DNA of 64,000 nucleotides from Bilabrum cf. latius. Its lineage: Eukaryota; Bigyra: Bicosoecida; Bigyra; Bicosoecida. Shown one piece after another: positions 23,380-34,752 of the stretch. A program made the translations under genes and the position numbers. The notes beneath the pieces are model-generated. The model was given only the letters and a program-made list of their open reading frames with translations. It was not told the origin of the DNA and searched no databases. The stretch lies in NCBI GenBank assembly GCA_965178125.1, contig OZ237764.1, positions 124,001 to 188,000 on the forward strand. Reading direction: 5' to 3'. The stretch's first letter is position 1. Every line of letters starts with the position of its first letter.

Positions 23380-26300
23380 ATGATATACTTTTGGCGCGTT
23401 CAGCGCGTTCTGCTCTTTGCGGCCGTAGCGATGGCAGCAGCTCGTGCTGATATGTAGTACGACGTTGAATTCGCAACGAGCAGCATATCTGCGTTCCACG
23501 CGTACGGATTCACGTCTTTCAGTGGCATCGATCTAGATTTTGAGGTGTAGATTGATCCGGAAACGAGCCATGGGGGTGCCGATGAGGAGCATTGGTGGGT
23601 GCCGGCAGGTGTGATGCCTTCTGTGCTCATCTGTAACGCTGGCTAGCCCACTCGTCGGATAGAGCAGATGTATGGAAATTTGCAAGCCGATCGAATGTGC
23701 TCCCGTCTTGGTGAGACTCAACAGGAGCGGCATAACTCAACGCTTGGGCTCTCGACGAATCCAGGCCAGTTTCCGGCGTTTCGAGTCGACCCTGAGACCA
23801 CGATGGGCCCTTCCGTGTTCCCCGACAATGACGTGTTCGACACAGACGACGATGAAGTTACCGCGATCCCCGCTGTGTTCGGGCAGACCACGGACGGTTG
23901 CGCCGAGGTGCCGCTGCAGGCCGCGGAGCCCGTCCTGTCGCAGGGGCAGGGGGGCGTCATCCGCGGGACCCCGCTGTGGAGGGGGCGGCTCCGAGGGAGG
24001 CTGCAGTCGCGCGCTCTGCAGTACGTGACGATGTATTTCCTCAACTGCGGCGAGTGGCAGCTGCAGCCGTACACCAGGGAGGGGCCAGGGGAAGAGTCCG
24101 CCTCGAGGAGACGGGGGCTGTAGAGCGGCAGCACCAGCAGCAGCGGCAGCAGTGGCAGATCAGGGGCGAGTGGGGCTTCTACGCGGGCGCTGCAGGTGCC
24201 CACCATCCCGGGAGATAGCGGCAGCAGCAGCAACCAAGGGGACAGCGAGGGCGGCGATACCACCGATGACGGCTCCTCGCGGGGCCCCCGCCGCCGCAAC
24301 CTACTGGTCAAGGCAAAGTACTCGATGGCCACGGACTCGGGGAACAGTCTGGGCACGGGACAGGAGCCCCTAGTGCAGGCCTACATCGTCCTGCTCATCC
24401 TCAACTTCGTGGTGCTGCTGCTCTCCGCCGCCGCATCCACGCGCGCCCCCAACACGGTCTCTGCGCCCGTCATGACCATAACCCTGGCGCTGCGGGCGGG
24501 CGCGCTGGCCTGCCTTATGCAGGCCGCCCTGCTGCTCTGGGCCCTCAGGGAGCAATCGGAGGGCGTCCCCTGGCGCATCGTCAGGAGCAGCATTGCACCT
24601 GCCGCAGCAGCTGGGTCTGCCCTTGCCACGGGCACGTGCGCCGGGATCGTGTACCTGCTGTCCACTGGCTGGCAGGTGCTGCAGACCACGAACGTGTGGA
24701 GAGACCATCGTGCCGTGTGGATAGTGCTCCTCTTTGCGACCATATCGCAGGCCATCCGACAGGCCGTGGCAGTGCCCGTGCACCCGGCAGTCCCCGAGGC
24801 CTTTCTGACGGCTATCCCTCAGGCTGGACAGGCTCAGGCTAGCCAGGGGCTGACCGCCGCCGCCGGTGTGCTGGGCGTGGTAACCTCGCTGGCTTTCCTG
24901 TACATCCTCTGGTGGGCTGTGAGTCGGGCAAATGCGTTTGAGGCCACGGAGGTCGCTGACCTCAGGGTGAGGGGCTACCCGTTCCGGGCGAACGCGGTGG
25001 CTCGCAGGGCGGGTCTCTTCCTGGGCATCAAGCGGTCCTTCGTTGTCTTCCTCATCATCTACGGGGCCACGCAGGTTCTCAGGGTATCCAGCGTGTTCTC
25101 GCAGGAGAGGCAGTGGCTGGAGGTTGGCCTGCCCGTGGCGGGCTTCCAGCTCTGCTTCCTCTACATCCTGCTGCTCTACAGGCCATCGGGCGGTGTGTCT
25201 GCCATGGAAGAGGCTCGCAGGGACCCGCGCTACCAGCAGGAGATCGACAACCAGCGCAACTTTGCGGGCCCGCCCATCGGCATCAACGGGGGCCCTCTTG
25301 GTGCACTGGGTGCCAACGGCCGCGCAGAGCTAGTTCTCACCAGCCGCAAGTGGCCCAGGGAACAAGCGGCCATGGCGCTTCTGAAAATGCCCATCCGGTC
25401 CTCATGCCTCTAGGCACAGGCTGCATGGCGGGCCAGCCAGGGAACAGGGACAGGAACAGGGGAAAGCTCTCGAGACCGAGGGATGCACGACAAAGACCAG
25501 GCGGGACCAGATTCAGCTGCTGACACCGACAGCATCGGCGCTTCCAAAGGGAGGCTCCCAGTGCCGGTGACGTGGGGCAGCGGGCCGATCGGCTTGCAGG
25601 ACAGCACGGCCATGGCTGCCAGCGGCGCGCCTGGCCGGGCCGCTGAGCCGCCCCTGCCATGGTCCAAGAGCGGCCTGTCGGCAGCGACAGTCGCACCGCA
25701 AGGGGCACAAGGGGCTGCTGCTGCTGTTGCTGTTGCTGCCGGTCAGGGGGCAACAGGCCCGGACTCGTCGCAGGGAGTGAGCAACCAGGGGGGCGTGGGT
25801 GAGCAGAGCACAGGTGGCGGTGGAAGGTCGGGTCAGCAGCAGCAACGGAGGCAGGAACAGCAGGACGAGGACGAGGAGCCGGAGGGCCCGGTGGTGCGGC
25901 GTGGCACTGTGTCTCTGTGCTTCGCAGATCGCAGCACGTGTCTGGTGCCAGTGGAGGCCGTGCTCGAGCTCTCTAGACTGGAGTCGGAGCGGAGGCAGAG
26001 GGGGGGTAGATCTAGGAGGAGGAGGAGGAGAAGCAGGCATGCGAGGAGGAGCTAGGAAACAGGCAGCGGCGGTGGGAGTGGCGGGATGGCTGCAGGCAGG
26101 AGGCATCGAGGGAGCAGGGGCAGGGGGGTGGGGAGGGGCAGGGGCAGGGGCAGGGGCAGTCCGCGGCGCAGGGATAGGAGGAGGAGGCGGACGGGGGGTG
26201 GACGACAGGAAGGTGGAGAGGGAGAGGGAGAGGGAGAGGGAGAGGGGGTTGAAAGGGGTGCTCGAGGGAGGGAAGGGAACAGAGAGAGGGGCAGGGGCAG

Positions 26301-26625
26301 GGCAAGGGTTTCCCGACAGATCTCGAGCAGCACCAGCAGCAGCACTAGTAGCAGCGGCGATGACGACAACCAGGAGGTGAGTGGAGCCGGCAGTCTGAAC
26401 CCATCGTATAGGCAGGGTGGCGGCAGCAGGCAGCAGCGTATGGCCAGGCGGGGGGGGCATCACGGCAGCGCCGTGGTCACTGCGCCAAGCCAGGTCCGGC
26501 TGATTCCCAGCGGGTCTCGGTCGGATGAGCCGGGCGATTTAGAAGTGGTACGCTCTGGGCAAAGAGCCGGCGGCCGACAGGCACTAGGGTCTGAGGGTTC
26601 TAGCGATCTGGGTTCCATCGTGTAA
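23380..26625 (+). CDS. Secretory-pathway seven-TM protein A (GOLD/GOST-like)
   Basis: ATG at 23380 opens a 1081-residue frame with six TAGs read as Gln. A signal peptide (hydrophobic Leu-Leu-Phe-Ala-Ala-Val-Ala-Met core) precedes an ectodomain with paired cysteines (Val-Leu-Ile-Cys-Asn-Ala-Gly and Tyr-Phe-Leu-Asn-Cys-Gly). Seven hydrophobic helices follow between 24.38 and 25.19 kb, then a long cytoplasmic tail with a Gly-Arg/Arg-Arg block. The layout resembles GOLD-ectodomain seven-TM (GPR107/TMEM87/LUSTR) proteins of the Golgi and cell surface, but no diagnostic motif proves it. It shares ectodomain cysteines and a tail motif (Asp-Arg-Ser-Thr-x-Leu-Val-Pro-Val) with the next gene. It ends with TAA, one of few such stops here; read-through would add 30 residues. 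Confidence 0.7.
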
Positions 26626-26796
26626 TATTCGTGCGACCGTCGAGTTGAAGCATCCGAAGGATGTTGCGACCACGGGGCACCGAATTCGACGAATGGAACG
26701 TTCGTTGCTCCATGACCAATTTGTTTCCGTGCTGCTCCAGCACTCATTGATGTCGCTATCGATGTTGTTAGTAGCTAATCACCTTATTAAAATACC

Positions 26797-29700
26797 ATGC
26801 TGACTGCTGCATCGAGGGTGGCTCTGAAATTTGCGTGCGTTGCTGTCGTGATGACTGTCCAATGCGGGTGCTGGGCGTACGATTCTGTAATTTGGCCTGC
26901 ACGACCCGCTGTGATTGGATCTTAGTTCATGTATGGAGGAGATGTACTTCATATGTATGCTCGTGTAAGCCTGGCTGCATCGGAGGGCGCAAGAGCGGCG
27001 GCTATGGCTCAAGAACTTGATCCCATTCCCCAAGTGTATTTATGTGATTCAGGGAGATCAGTTTCGCTGATGGATATGATTCTTACACAAAGAACAAATT
27101 TAACTTGCGAACATACTCCTATACCTAGTACGGCATCGCGAACAGGCTCCGAAACACTGACTTTGAACTCTGGAGAAGGATCATTGCGACGCATGCGTGA
27201 GAATGCCGGCTGTGTGCGAATAGTATCTGCATCGAGAAACGCAAACGTAGAAACCAATAGAACCTACAATTCCAAAGGTGTCGACCACGTGATTGATGTC
27301 GCCTTGCAAAGCAGTGAGCCAGTGGCGCTGACGTTCTTCGTGGCAATGTGTGACCAGAACAACGCATCGTTCGGGATGGAATCGTTCAACATAGATGTGC
27401 GGTACCGACTGTCCAGAAATAGGCTAATGCTTGCATCTGTATGCACTGCTGCGACTCTGGCGGCCGCGGCACTTGCCGCAGCTGCTGCGACTGTGTACTC
27501 GGCGTGGACAGGCACCTTGCGATTCCCCATGAGGTACATGCCAGTCCGTGAAAGTACTCGCATGCTTGCGGCAATCCAGATGCTTATTTTCGTAGCTATG
27601 TTCATACTCGCGGGCGATTTCGGCGGTGGGTTGTCGCAAGACAGCTGGACCGATATGGGGAGGCAGAGCGTGGCGGTGGCCTCTGCATTGCGAGTGCTGT
27701 GTCTGGGAGCCGCCGCGTGCATGGCCAGCGTGCTGGCGAACGGGTACCCCGCTGTTGTTGACGAAGCAAACTAGCACTGCTCCTTTAGTGTCGTGCTTGC
27801 GTTAACCTCCGCAGGGCTGGCGATGATACTACAGGTCGTCGGTCTCGCTGCGTGGCAACCGGTCCTGCCAGAAATTGACGATTCCCCAGAGCTCGCGTTG
27901 GGGGAGATCGGCCGAGGCAAACTGATCAACCCGATTGAATACCGCGTGCTCATGGGTATTGGGGACATCGCGTGGCTCGTGTGGGCTCTCGCTACCGTGC
28001 ATTTGTGCAAACAGACGCACGGCCATGTGTTGCGGAGAGGCGTGGTCGTTGCAGTCCCGCATCACAGGCTACACTAGGCCCTGGCTGCATGGGAGGCTTT
28101 TCAAAGCGTGCAGTTCCGGTCAGGAGCACTATACCTTGCGTGGACAGGCGGGGGATCATACGCTGCAGCGTGGGCAGTCGTGCGAGGACTCGTGCTGTCA
28201 GGGGTCGTGCCTCGCTCGCACGCGCCCATTGCTAGCGTGATTGGGATGGGGCTGCTGCTCGTATTGAGCGCTAGGCTCGTAGCAGTAGTGAGCTAGCTGG
28301 CCGATCTGCACGAAAGCTTGGTCGCCCTCGAGCGTGCCAAGCGAAGGGCCAGGGGAGACGGTCTGGCTGACATGTTCGTTGTGCCCCACGATGATAGTGA
28401 CGAAGAGGGAGATGATCCAGCTCCAAATGCGGCGAATATACCTGGGGATTGGGATCGAGCGCACCAGCTTCGCCACGAGGAAGGCCTCCGGCGGCTTGCA
28501 GACGAGATCCACAGAAGGCGCACCAACACCAATGAGGGGGCATTGTCATCCAGTGATGACTCCGATTCGCCCATTCTCGTGCACGGGCATTCGAGGCTTA
28601 TTCCCATGTCGCTCCGTGCAAGCAGGCCAACTAGAGCTCGTAGACACGTGCCTACTAGCTCTGCTCGCTCTGCTCGCCGCTCGATCACCCCGCCGTTGGG
28701 CTCAACCAGGCATGGTCATCACCAAGCCCCGTGGATTTCAGACGATGCGCTAGGCGATCTTAGGCGCAGCTCAGTTGCACCATCAAGGGAATCGAGACGG
28801 GCCGCGAGGAGACTGAGGTCATTGTCACCGGGGCCCCAGCGTGCTGAAAGCAGGCCACCCAATGGTACTGCAGCGCCAACCGCCCGCGAAAGAGCCGAAA
28901 TGGGCTTGCTGGTGCCTACGCGAGCTCCACATCGCTCGAGTCCTGCTATCAGGGGTGACAGTAGGATTCGTCAGCTTCCTTCGTATAGTCTGTCGCACGA
29001 GATCATTGAACGGGATGATCCGCTCATGTAGCCAATCAGTGGACTCAATTGGCGCGCCCGCTCCAGCGCGAACCGTGCTCAAAGCCCCTTTGCGGTGAAT
29101 CAGGGCTTGTAGGGGTCCGATGCCGCGTTTGAGCCCTTTCGCGTTGTGCGCCTGAGATCCCCGTCAGGGGGGGGAGGAGGATATGCAGCTGGATCCGCAA
29201 GATCGATTGGGCAGCGCGGTGGCAGTCCTCGGGTCAGTGAGCCAAGTGCGATGAATCGGCGGCGGAGTCATGAACCAAACGAGATGCCCAGGCTGCGCAT
29301 CGCGATACCGCCAGGTGGAACAGCTGATGAGCGCAGCAGAACCTCACACAACCCTGCGCCCCCGCCGGATACCATCCAGGACGTTCTACTGGCAGCACTG
29401 GGACGCATCGGTGCGGGTCGGGGCGGCGCAGGCCCGGATTTCACAGGCTCTCAACTCAGACTGTAGCGAAGGGCCGCCACGTGCAGCACCCGTCCGCCTG
29501 CCTCGTGCGCTGTGCAGTGTCGCCAGTCCGCTCTCGCCATCATTCTAAGGCCCGCCAGAGACGTGTGTGAGCAAGCCGGCAGACTAGCCAGGGCACGGCG
29601 TCGCATCGAAACTACATCAGCCAAACTAAGCCCTGCAGCCACTGGTACCACCTCTGGTGGAGCCGCAGACGGTTTTCGAAGAAGCCAAACTACCACGCGT

Positions 29701-31782
29701 GGCCGAGGGAGAGCTCCAGGCCCCCTTCTTGCCTCGATGTTGACTGCTAGCTCGCAGCAGCAACCTATGCAGGCCCTCGATCGGGCACGACTATTTACCA
29801 GAAATCAGCTGGGGACCGCTGCTGCTGTCGCAATGGCAGCTGGGAACGAGCACAACCAACGGTCAGCTGAGGATGAGCACCACCCGCTGGCCCGTCGGAT
29901 ATGCTTGCCAATGATCGCCACATGCGACCGCAGCACTGCTCTCCTACCGGTACGAGCAGTACTCTCGAATGCTGCTGCGGCGGTGCACCAGGTCAGCAGA
30001 GACCGCGCAGAGCTCGAACCCCTCAGCGCGCTCATGCGGGGGCTCAGGCGTATGGGGCAAAGTCTAGTGCCCCGGCGAATAGGGGATGTGGCCCAGGGCT
30101 AGGGGGCGGACATCGAACGCGCACCTTTGCTGCAGGTGGTGCGCGGTGCGCGACCGGCCGCAGGTCGCCGGGCACACGGCCGCGACTCTCCGACTCCGAG
30201 TCCATTCGCAAGGAGTCCAGTCCTCGGCGCGCCGACTGGTTGGCATGGGGCCGGCAGTCGGTCCCCGCCACTCCCTGGCAGAGGGTTAATGGTGCAGCGC
30301 CGAGAGCTGGACCCGATAGTTCCATCACCAGCACTGGACGGCGATTTTGTGCATTCGCTCTCCCAGATGCATCAGCATGTGCCTCCACGCTGGCCTAGGT
30401 TTATGTCACACACCAACCCAGGTCGTGATGATCCGATCATAAGTGTTCCGCTGGAGTCGCCGCGCCAGACTAGGATCTTGTGGAGGGGGCGCAGCTCTTC
30501 CTCCAGCAACGCCGCCTCCTTGCCCCAGCTGGCTCGTGCCCAGGGCTCGTCCTCAGACGATGCTAGCAGACCATCGGCCCAGCTGAACGGCTCCATCCCG
30601 AGGGTCGACAACTGGCCGCCGCTGCCGCTCTCAACGGCAAGCGACCCAGAGGGAGGTATCATGCAGGGAGGCGAGGGTGGCATCCTTGGGGGCGGAGCCC
30701 AGGCCTCCATGCTCAGCCGGCTCAACCCGTCTCCGCCGCTGGCACCACCGTCTAGCCCAGCGCGGTGGGGTGGAATGCCCGCGGGATTCGGGCCAGCGCT
30801 GCCCACGGTCGGTGGTCCCAACAGGACCGGCGGGTCTAGCTCCGCTGCATTATAGCAGATTGGCGACGGTGCAGGTGCGCTTGAATCAGGTGGTGTAGGG
30901 AGGATCGGTGGCCGGGACTCGAGCAGCAGCAGCGGTAGCCGTAGCAGCAGAAGCAGAAGAAGCAGCAGCAGCAGCACTGGTAGTAGCAGCAAGAGTCTGC
31001 GTTCGCGTTACAGGGGAAGAGTCATTGGAACCTCTCTTCGTTCCGATACAGGCAATTCCCACGGACCCGGCTCTCGTCTCGTTGACCTGCGCCGCGAGCA
31101 GCCAGATGAAGCCCGGCTATCCGGGCCACTCTTTCGGCGAAGTGCTACAGCTCTAGTGGAGGACACTACAGACATGGGTGCTGTGCTTGACGCAACCCTA
31201 GGATCAGGGGATCAGCAGGGCGGCTGCACGGCACGGTTGAACTGGGGCATGGACCTGACGGCTGCGCTGAACGACTAGGATGACAACGATGGTGAGGACG
31301 ATGACGGGGACGGTCTTCCTGGCAATCCATCTGGTGCGTGCATCGATTCAAGGTAGGATGGTGACGCTGTCAGTGGTCTCAATTCCACAATGTCCCCGTG
31401 GCGTCCAGAGATGGGCGGTACGGCTGGAGGGAACGGGTCGGGCAGCAGGGAGCCGCGGAGTGCCCTGGCCATTCCGGGTGTGTGGCAGTGGGAAGATCAG
31501 CAAGAAGACGAAGAAGAAGAAGAGGAAGGTGCCCCTGAATCGCCGCGATGTGGTTGCGGGTCGCATCCGAGGGGGATGCAGGCTGGACAGGAGGAGAGCA
31601 AGCTGCCTGAGGACAGCGACGAGGGTGAGAGCAAGTCGGACGATGAGGAGGATCGGGGTGAGGAGGAGGACACAGGCGGAAACGATGGGGTGCTTCGGCC
31701 TGCTCCGGAAGACGACGGGGGTCTAGTGCAGCATTCCCAGGGGTCCGGCGATGGCCGCTCGAGTGGACGACTGTCGTTTTGA
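26797..31782 (+). CDS. Secretory-pathway seven-TM protein B, paralogue of A
   Basis: ATG at 26797 to TGA at 31782 gives 1661 residues with about eleven TAGs read as Gln. There is a signal peptide, then an ectodomain (Gln-Val-Tyr-Leu-Cys-Asp-Ser-Gly; Asn-Leu-Thr-Cys; Phe-Phe-Val-Ala-Met-Cys-Asp) with several N-glycosylation sequons. About seven hydrophobic helices lie between 27.42 and 28.29 kb. The remaining roughly 1150 residues are a disordered Ser/Arg/Pro-rich cytoplasmic tail with an acidic end. The tail carries Cys-Asp-Arg-Ser-Thr-Ala-Leu-Leu-Pro-Val-Arg-Ala-Val-Leu, matching protein A. The two genes are tandem, 171 bp apart, and are probably an old duplication. Receptor or trafficking role is inferred from architecture alone. 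Confidence 0.7.
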
Positions 31783-32295
31783 ATGTGGGCCTGCATTTCA
31801 CCTGGCCACGTGGCACGCTTTTCATTTACGGGAGGGCATCCAAATGTGCGCGGGATCATCGCTTGCAACCTGATGGGGGCAGCAACCGGTGTGCCGGACA
31901 CCACCTGGATACTGGATACTGGTGACGGGCACGCTGTATGAAGCCTGCCTGCGCCTTCTCAACTGGCACCATCCCCCGCAGCTGTCTGCTTCCAGGTCAA
32001 ACCGGCACCCGCTGGCAAGGTATGTCGGGACAATCGTGCTGCTCGCGTTGGGGAATTCGCCGGAGCGGGGGAGCGGCAACGGCGAGCTTGCTGGCGGTGT
32101 GGCTGGGCGCAAGTTGTAGCGCCTTCTGGGAGCCGGGCTTGTATGGCGTCGAGATTCTTCCCGCCCTTTAAAATCCGGTGTGATTCTCGTGCGGCAGACC
32201 TGCCTCGTTCGGGCCAATCTTGTTGCGTGTGCTTTCTATCGCCGATATCGGATGCCGTGGACGCCTGCCATATCCCAAACACCAACAAAGATATC
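31783..32295. other. Intergenic, no gene seen
   Basis: About 510 bp separate protein B from the nucleoside hydrolase. A minus-strand open stretch covers part of it but has no start context, domain or compositional support. Promoter of the downstream gene is expected here. Confidence 0.5.
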
Positions 32296-33524
32296 ATGAT
32301 AGGCATTGCATCTGCACTCCTTGTTCTTGGTCTGACGCGAACGCTGGCAAAACCCATCCCGGTAGTCCTTCTCACAGACTTAGGATAGGACAATGACGAT
32401 CAGTAAGATAAGATCCATTTGTGCCGGTTGCTCCGCATGGCTGGCCCTTGGAAGTCTCTGATATCAGAAACTTTCAAGATAGTTTCATACGATCACTGCC
32501 TTGCAGATTTGCACTCGTGTACTTGGCAGCAAGACCGGACCTGTTCGATTTGCAGCTGGTTGTATCGTCGACGAGAAATACTACGGGCCGGGCAGCCATC
32601 GCTGCCAAGGCACTGTAGGCAATGGGTCGTACTGATGTTCCTGTCGGTGTCGGTACGGAGACAAGCTTCGGGGGCGTGTACAAGGGAGTAGGTGCGATGT
32701 ACGACTGGATCGCCGACTACCCCCTGGATTCTTACCCTGGCAAGGTGCTGTAGGACGGGGTGGGCGCACTGCGCGATGCAATGCGTAAAGGAACTCCAGA
32801 TAATCCAGTCTATGTGGTCGAAATCGCCCCGACGCCCAACCTGGCAGAGGCGCTGCTCGCGGAGCCAAGCCTCGCATCCGGCGCGCGGGTGGTCGCAATG
32901 AGCGGCTCGACGCACATCGGGTACGACCTCAAGCCGCCCATCTCGGCCGAGTACAACGTGAAAGAGAACATCAGCAGCGCCATCGTGTGCTACAACGCCA
33001 GCTGGGCCGCCCCCATGCTCACGGCCCCCGTGGACACCTCCGCGCTGGCTCGCATCGACGGGCAGCAGTACCAGCAGCTGCTGCAGGCCGAGAAGGAGGG
33101 GGGACAGGCGGCGCACGCGGTGCTGGACATGTACAGGGTGTGGTACGCCAACGGCGGCAAGCACCACGGCTCTGCGTGGCCTTTTGACCCCAGCACGGCC
33201 ACTTCCCCCCTGTTCGATTTCCAGGCAGCCGCCATGACGGGGGTGCTGGCCCAACAGCACCAGCAGCAGGCGAGGGCGAGTGGGAGCGGGGCAGTGGGAG
33301 CCAAGGACGGGCCCCCGCCCATGCCCTACCAGCGCATCGAAGACGACCGCATATACGTGAATACCACCGGGTACACCGTCGTGGCTCCTCCCGGCGATGA
33401 GGCTGTGCAGCGCGTCTGGCCCTCGGTCGCCTGGGACAATGCCACGGACCCTGCGACGTCCATGCGCGCCTTTTTGAAGGACGCCACTGCCAGCATCGCC
33501 AATTGGAGGAACAAGGCGAACTGA
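32296..33524 (+). CDS. Secreted inosine-uridine-type nucleoside hydrolase
   Basis: Exons are 32296-32402 and 32507-33524 (374 residues); the 104-nt intron has a GTAAGA donor and TTGCAG acceptor. Splicing joins Thr-Asp-Leu-Gly-Gln-Asp-Asn-Asp-Asp-Gln to Phe-Ala-Leu-Val-Tyr-Leu, recreating the Ca2+-binding Asp-rich motif that opens all IUNH-family enzymes. An N-terminal hydrophobic segment predicts secretion. Further family features are Asp-Val-Pro-Val-Gly-Val-Gly and Ala-Glu-Tyr-Asn-Val-Lys-Glu-Asn. The enzyme cleaves the N-glycosidic bond of nucleosides, here probably outside the cell or in a digestive compartment. Three TAGs read as Gln. TGA stop; convergent with the DUF455 gene. Confidence 0.85.
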
Positions 33525-33634
33525 GGTGCTTCGTGCAGAATCTCGCTTTCGATCCGTGGCCCACCCAAAGTTGGGTGCTGCACCACAGTCTGTCGTGCTG
33601 CAGTCGCGCCGCGTGTTGCTTCGTACACATTCAG

Positions 33635-34582
33635 TCACGCACCGCCCTCTTCCCCGCCGCCCTCCCCTATCTCGGCCTTCATCCCGAGCCACTCCTTCCG
33701 AGTCACCTGTCCAGTGCCCACAGGCTCGTACCATTCAGGTGGCAGCCCCGCGTCTCCGCGAGATTTCTCGTTGAAAGGGGCGGGCAGCGGAAAGTCGCAG
33801 TGCCGTCGCACCAGCCTGCGGAACTCCTCGCCGGGCTCCTGTGCGCGGCGCCGGCAAAGCCAGCGGAACCACCGCACCCCCGCCGCCACGTGCGGCACCT
33901 CCTCCTCGCAGATCCGGCGCACCACCCCCGCCGAATCCCCGTCCCCCCACGCCTCCAGCTTGCGCACGAGCCTGGGCTGCGAGTCTAGGGCCCTGGCCTC
34001 CTGCACCAGGGGCACCACAACGAGGCGGGCACCCAGGTCGTGGCGAGTGTCTGCCGCGAGGCCCTTCAGGCCAGAGTGCGCCTGCAGCTGGCCGTACCTG
34101 CACCCGTACCGCGCCCACAGCCGCTCGTCCAGCCACCCGAAGTGCCTGGCCTCGTCCGCCACAATGGTCGCCAGGTCGCGGAGCATCTCCTCGGGCAGAT
34201 GCTCGGGCTCTGCGAAGCGGGCGAGCGTGTCTGCATACAGGTCCACAGCACTGGCTTCGACGTGCGCGAGGGAGTGAAGCAAATGCCTTGCCTTTGCATC
34301 GGTGCCCTGCCCCTTGATCGAGGCTACCGCCGCTTTGTTTACGATCTACATGCCTGTCGGCGCCACGGGCTCATCGGGGAGCCCAGGCGCTTCAATTGGC
34401 AGGCTAGACTCAACATCGCCAAGTGTTGCGATACTATGGTGGGAGACACTGGATTCGCTCGACTAGGCCGGGCCAAAATGACAGGCCAGTTCGCCCAAGC
34501 TTGCAGCAGCTCGTAGCTTCGTACCGATTTCAGCACTGAGTACGATCGTCTAGCAAAGCCGTGTGGCTGCCTGTCTGAACAT
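33635..34582 (-). CDS. DUF455 ferritin-like protein, organelle-targeted
   Basis: ATG at 34582 to TGA at 33635, 315 residues, three TAGs as Gln. The first 20 residues (Met-Phe-Arg-Gln-Ala-Ala-Thr-Arg-Leu) look like a transit peptide. The core carries the ferritin-like helix signatures of DUF455: Leu-Leu-His-Ser-Leu-Ala-His-Val-Glu-Ala, Asp-Glu-Ala-Arg-His, and Glu-Glu-Glu-Val-Pro-His-Val, which supply Glu/His ligands for a di-iron centre. DUF455 proteins occur in bacteria, algae and plants; their reaction is not established. The C-terminus (Pro-Pro-Glu-Trp-Tyr) is family-typical. Confidence 0.85.
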
Positions 34583-34752
34583 TAATGGTTCATTTTTGGT
34601 TCAATTTCCTTCTCTGTGAAGCAATCCTGGTCGGCGCGGCGCCCAGCAAGTGGCCTTGCGCCGCGCAATCCACCTGCGGAACCTAATTCAGTAACTCCAC
34701 ATCTCACGTTGCAACTTAAGATTACTTCCTCACGATACACAAACCAGACCCT

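Noticed and set aside
31822-32217. Minus-strand 131-codon ORF upstream of the nucleoside hydrolase
   Set aside because: Arg/Pro-rich composition is typical of chance GC-rich ORFs and no domain or splice partner is visible.
32403-32506. TAA after Asp-Asp-Gln in the nucleoside hydrolase as a sense codon
   Set aside because: The frame must change to reach the Phe-Ala-Leu-Val-Tyr-Leu helix, so a GTAAGA-TTGCAG intron explains it.
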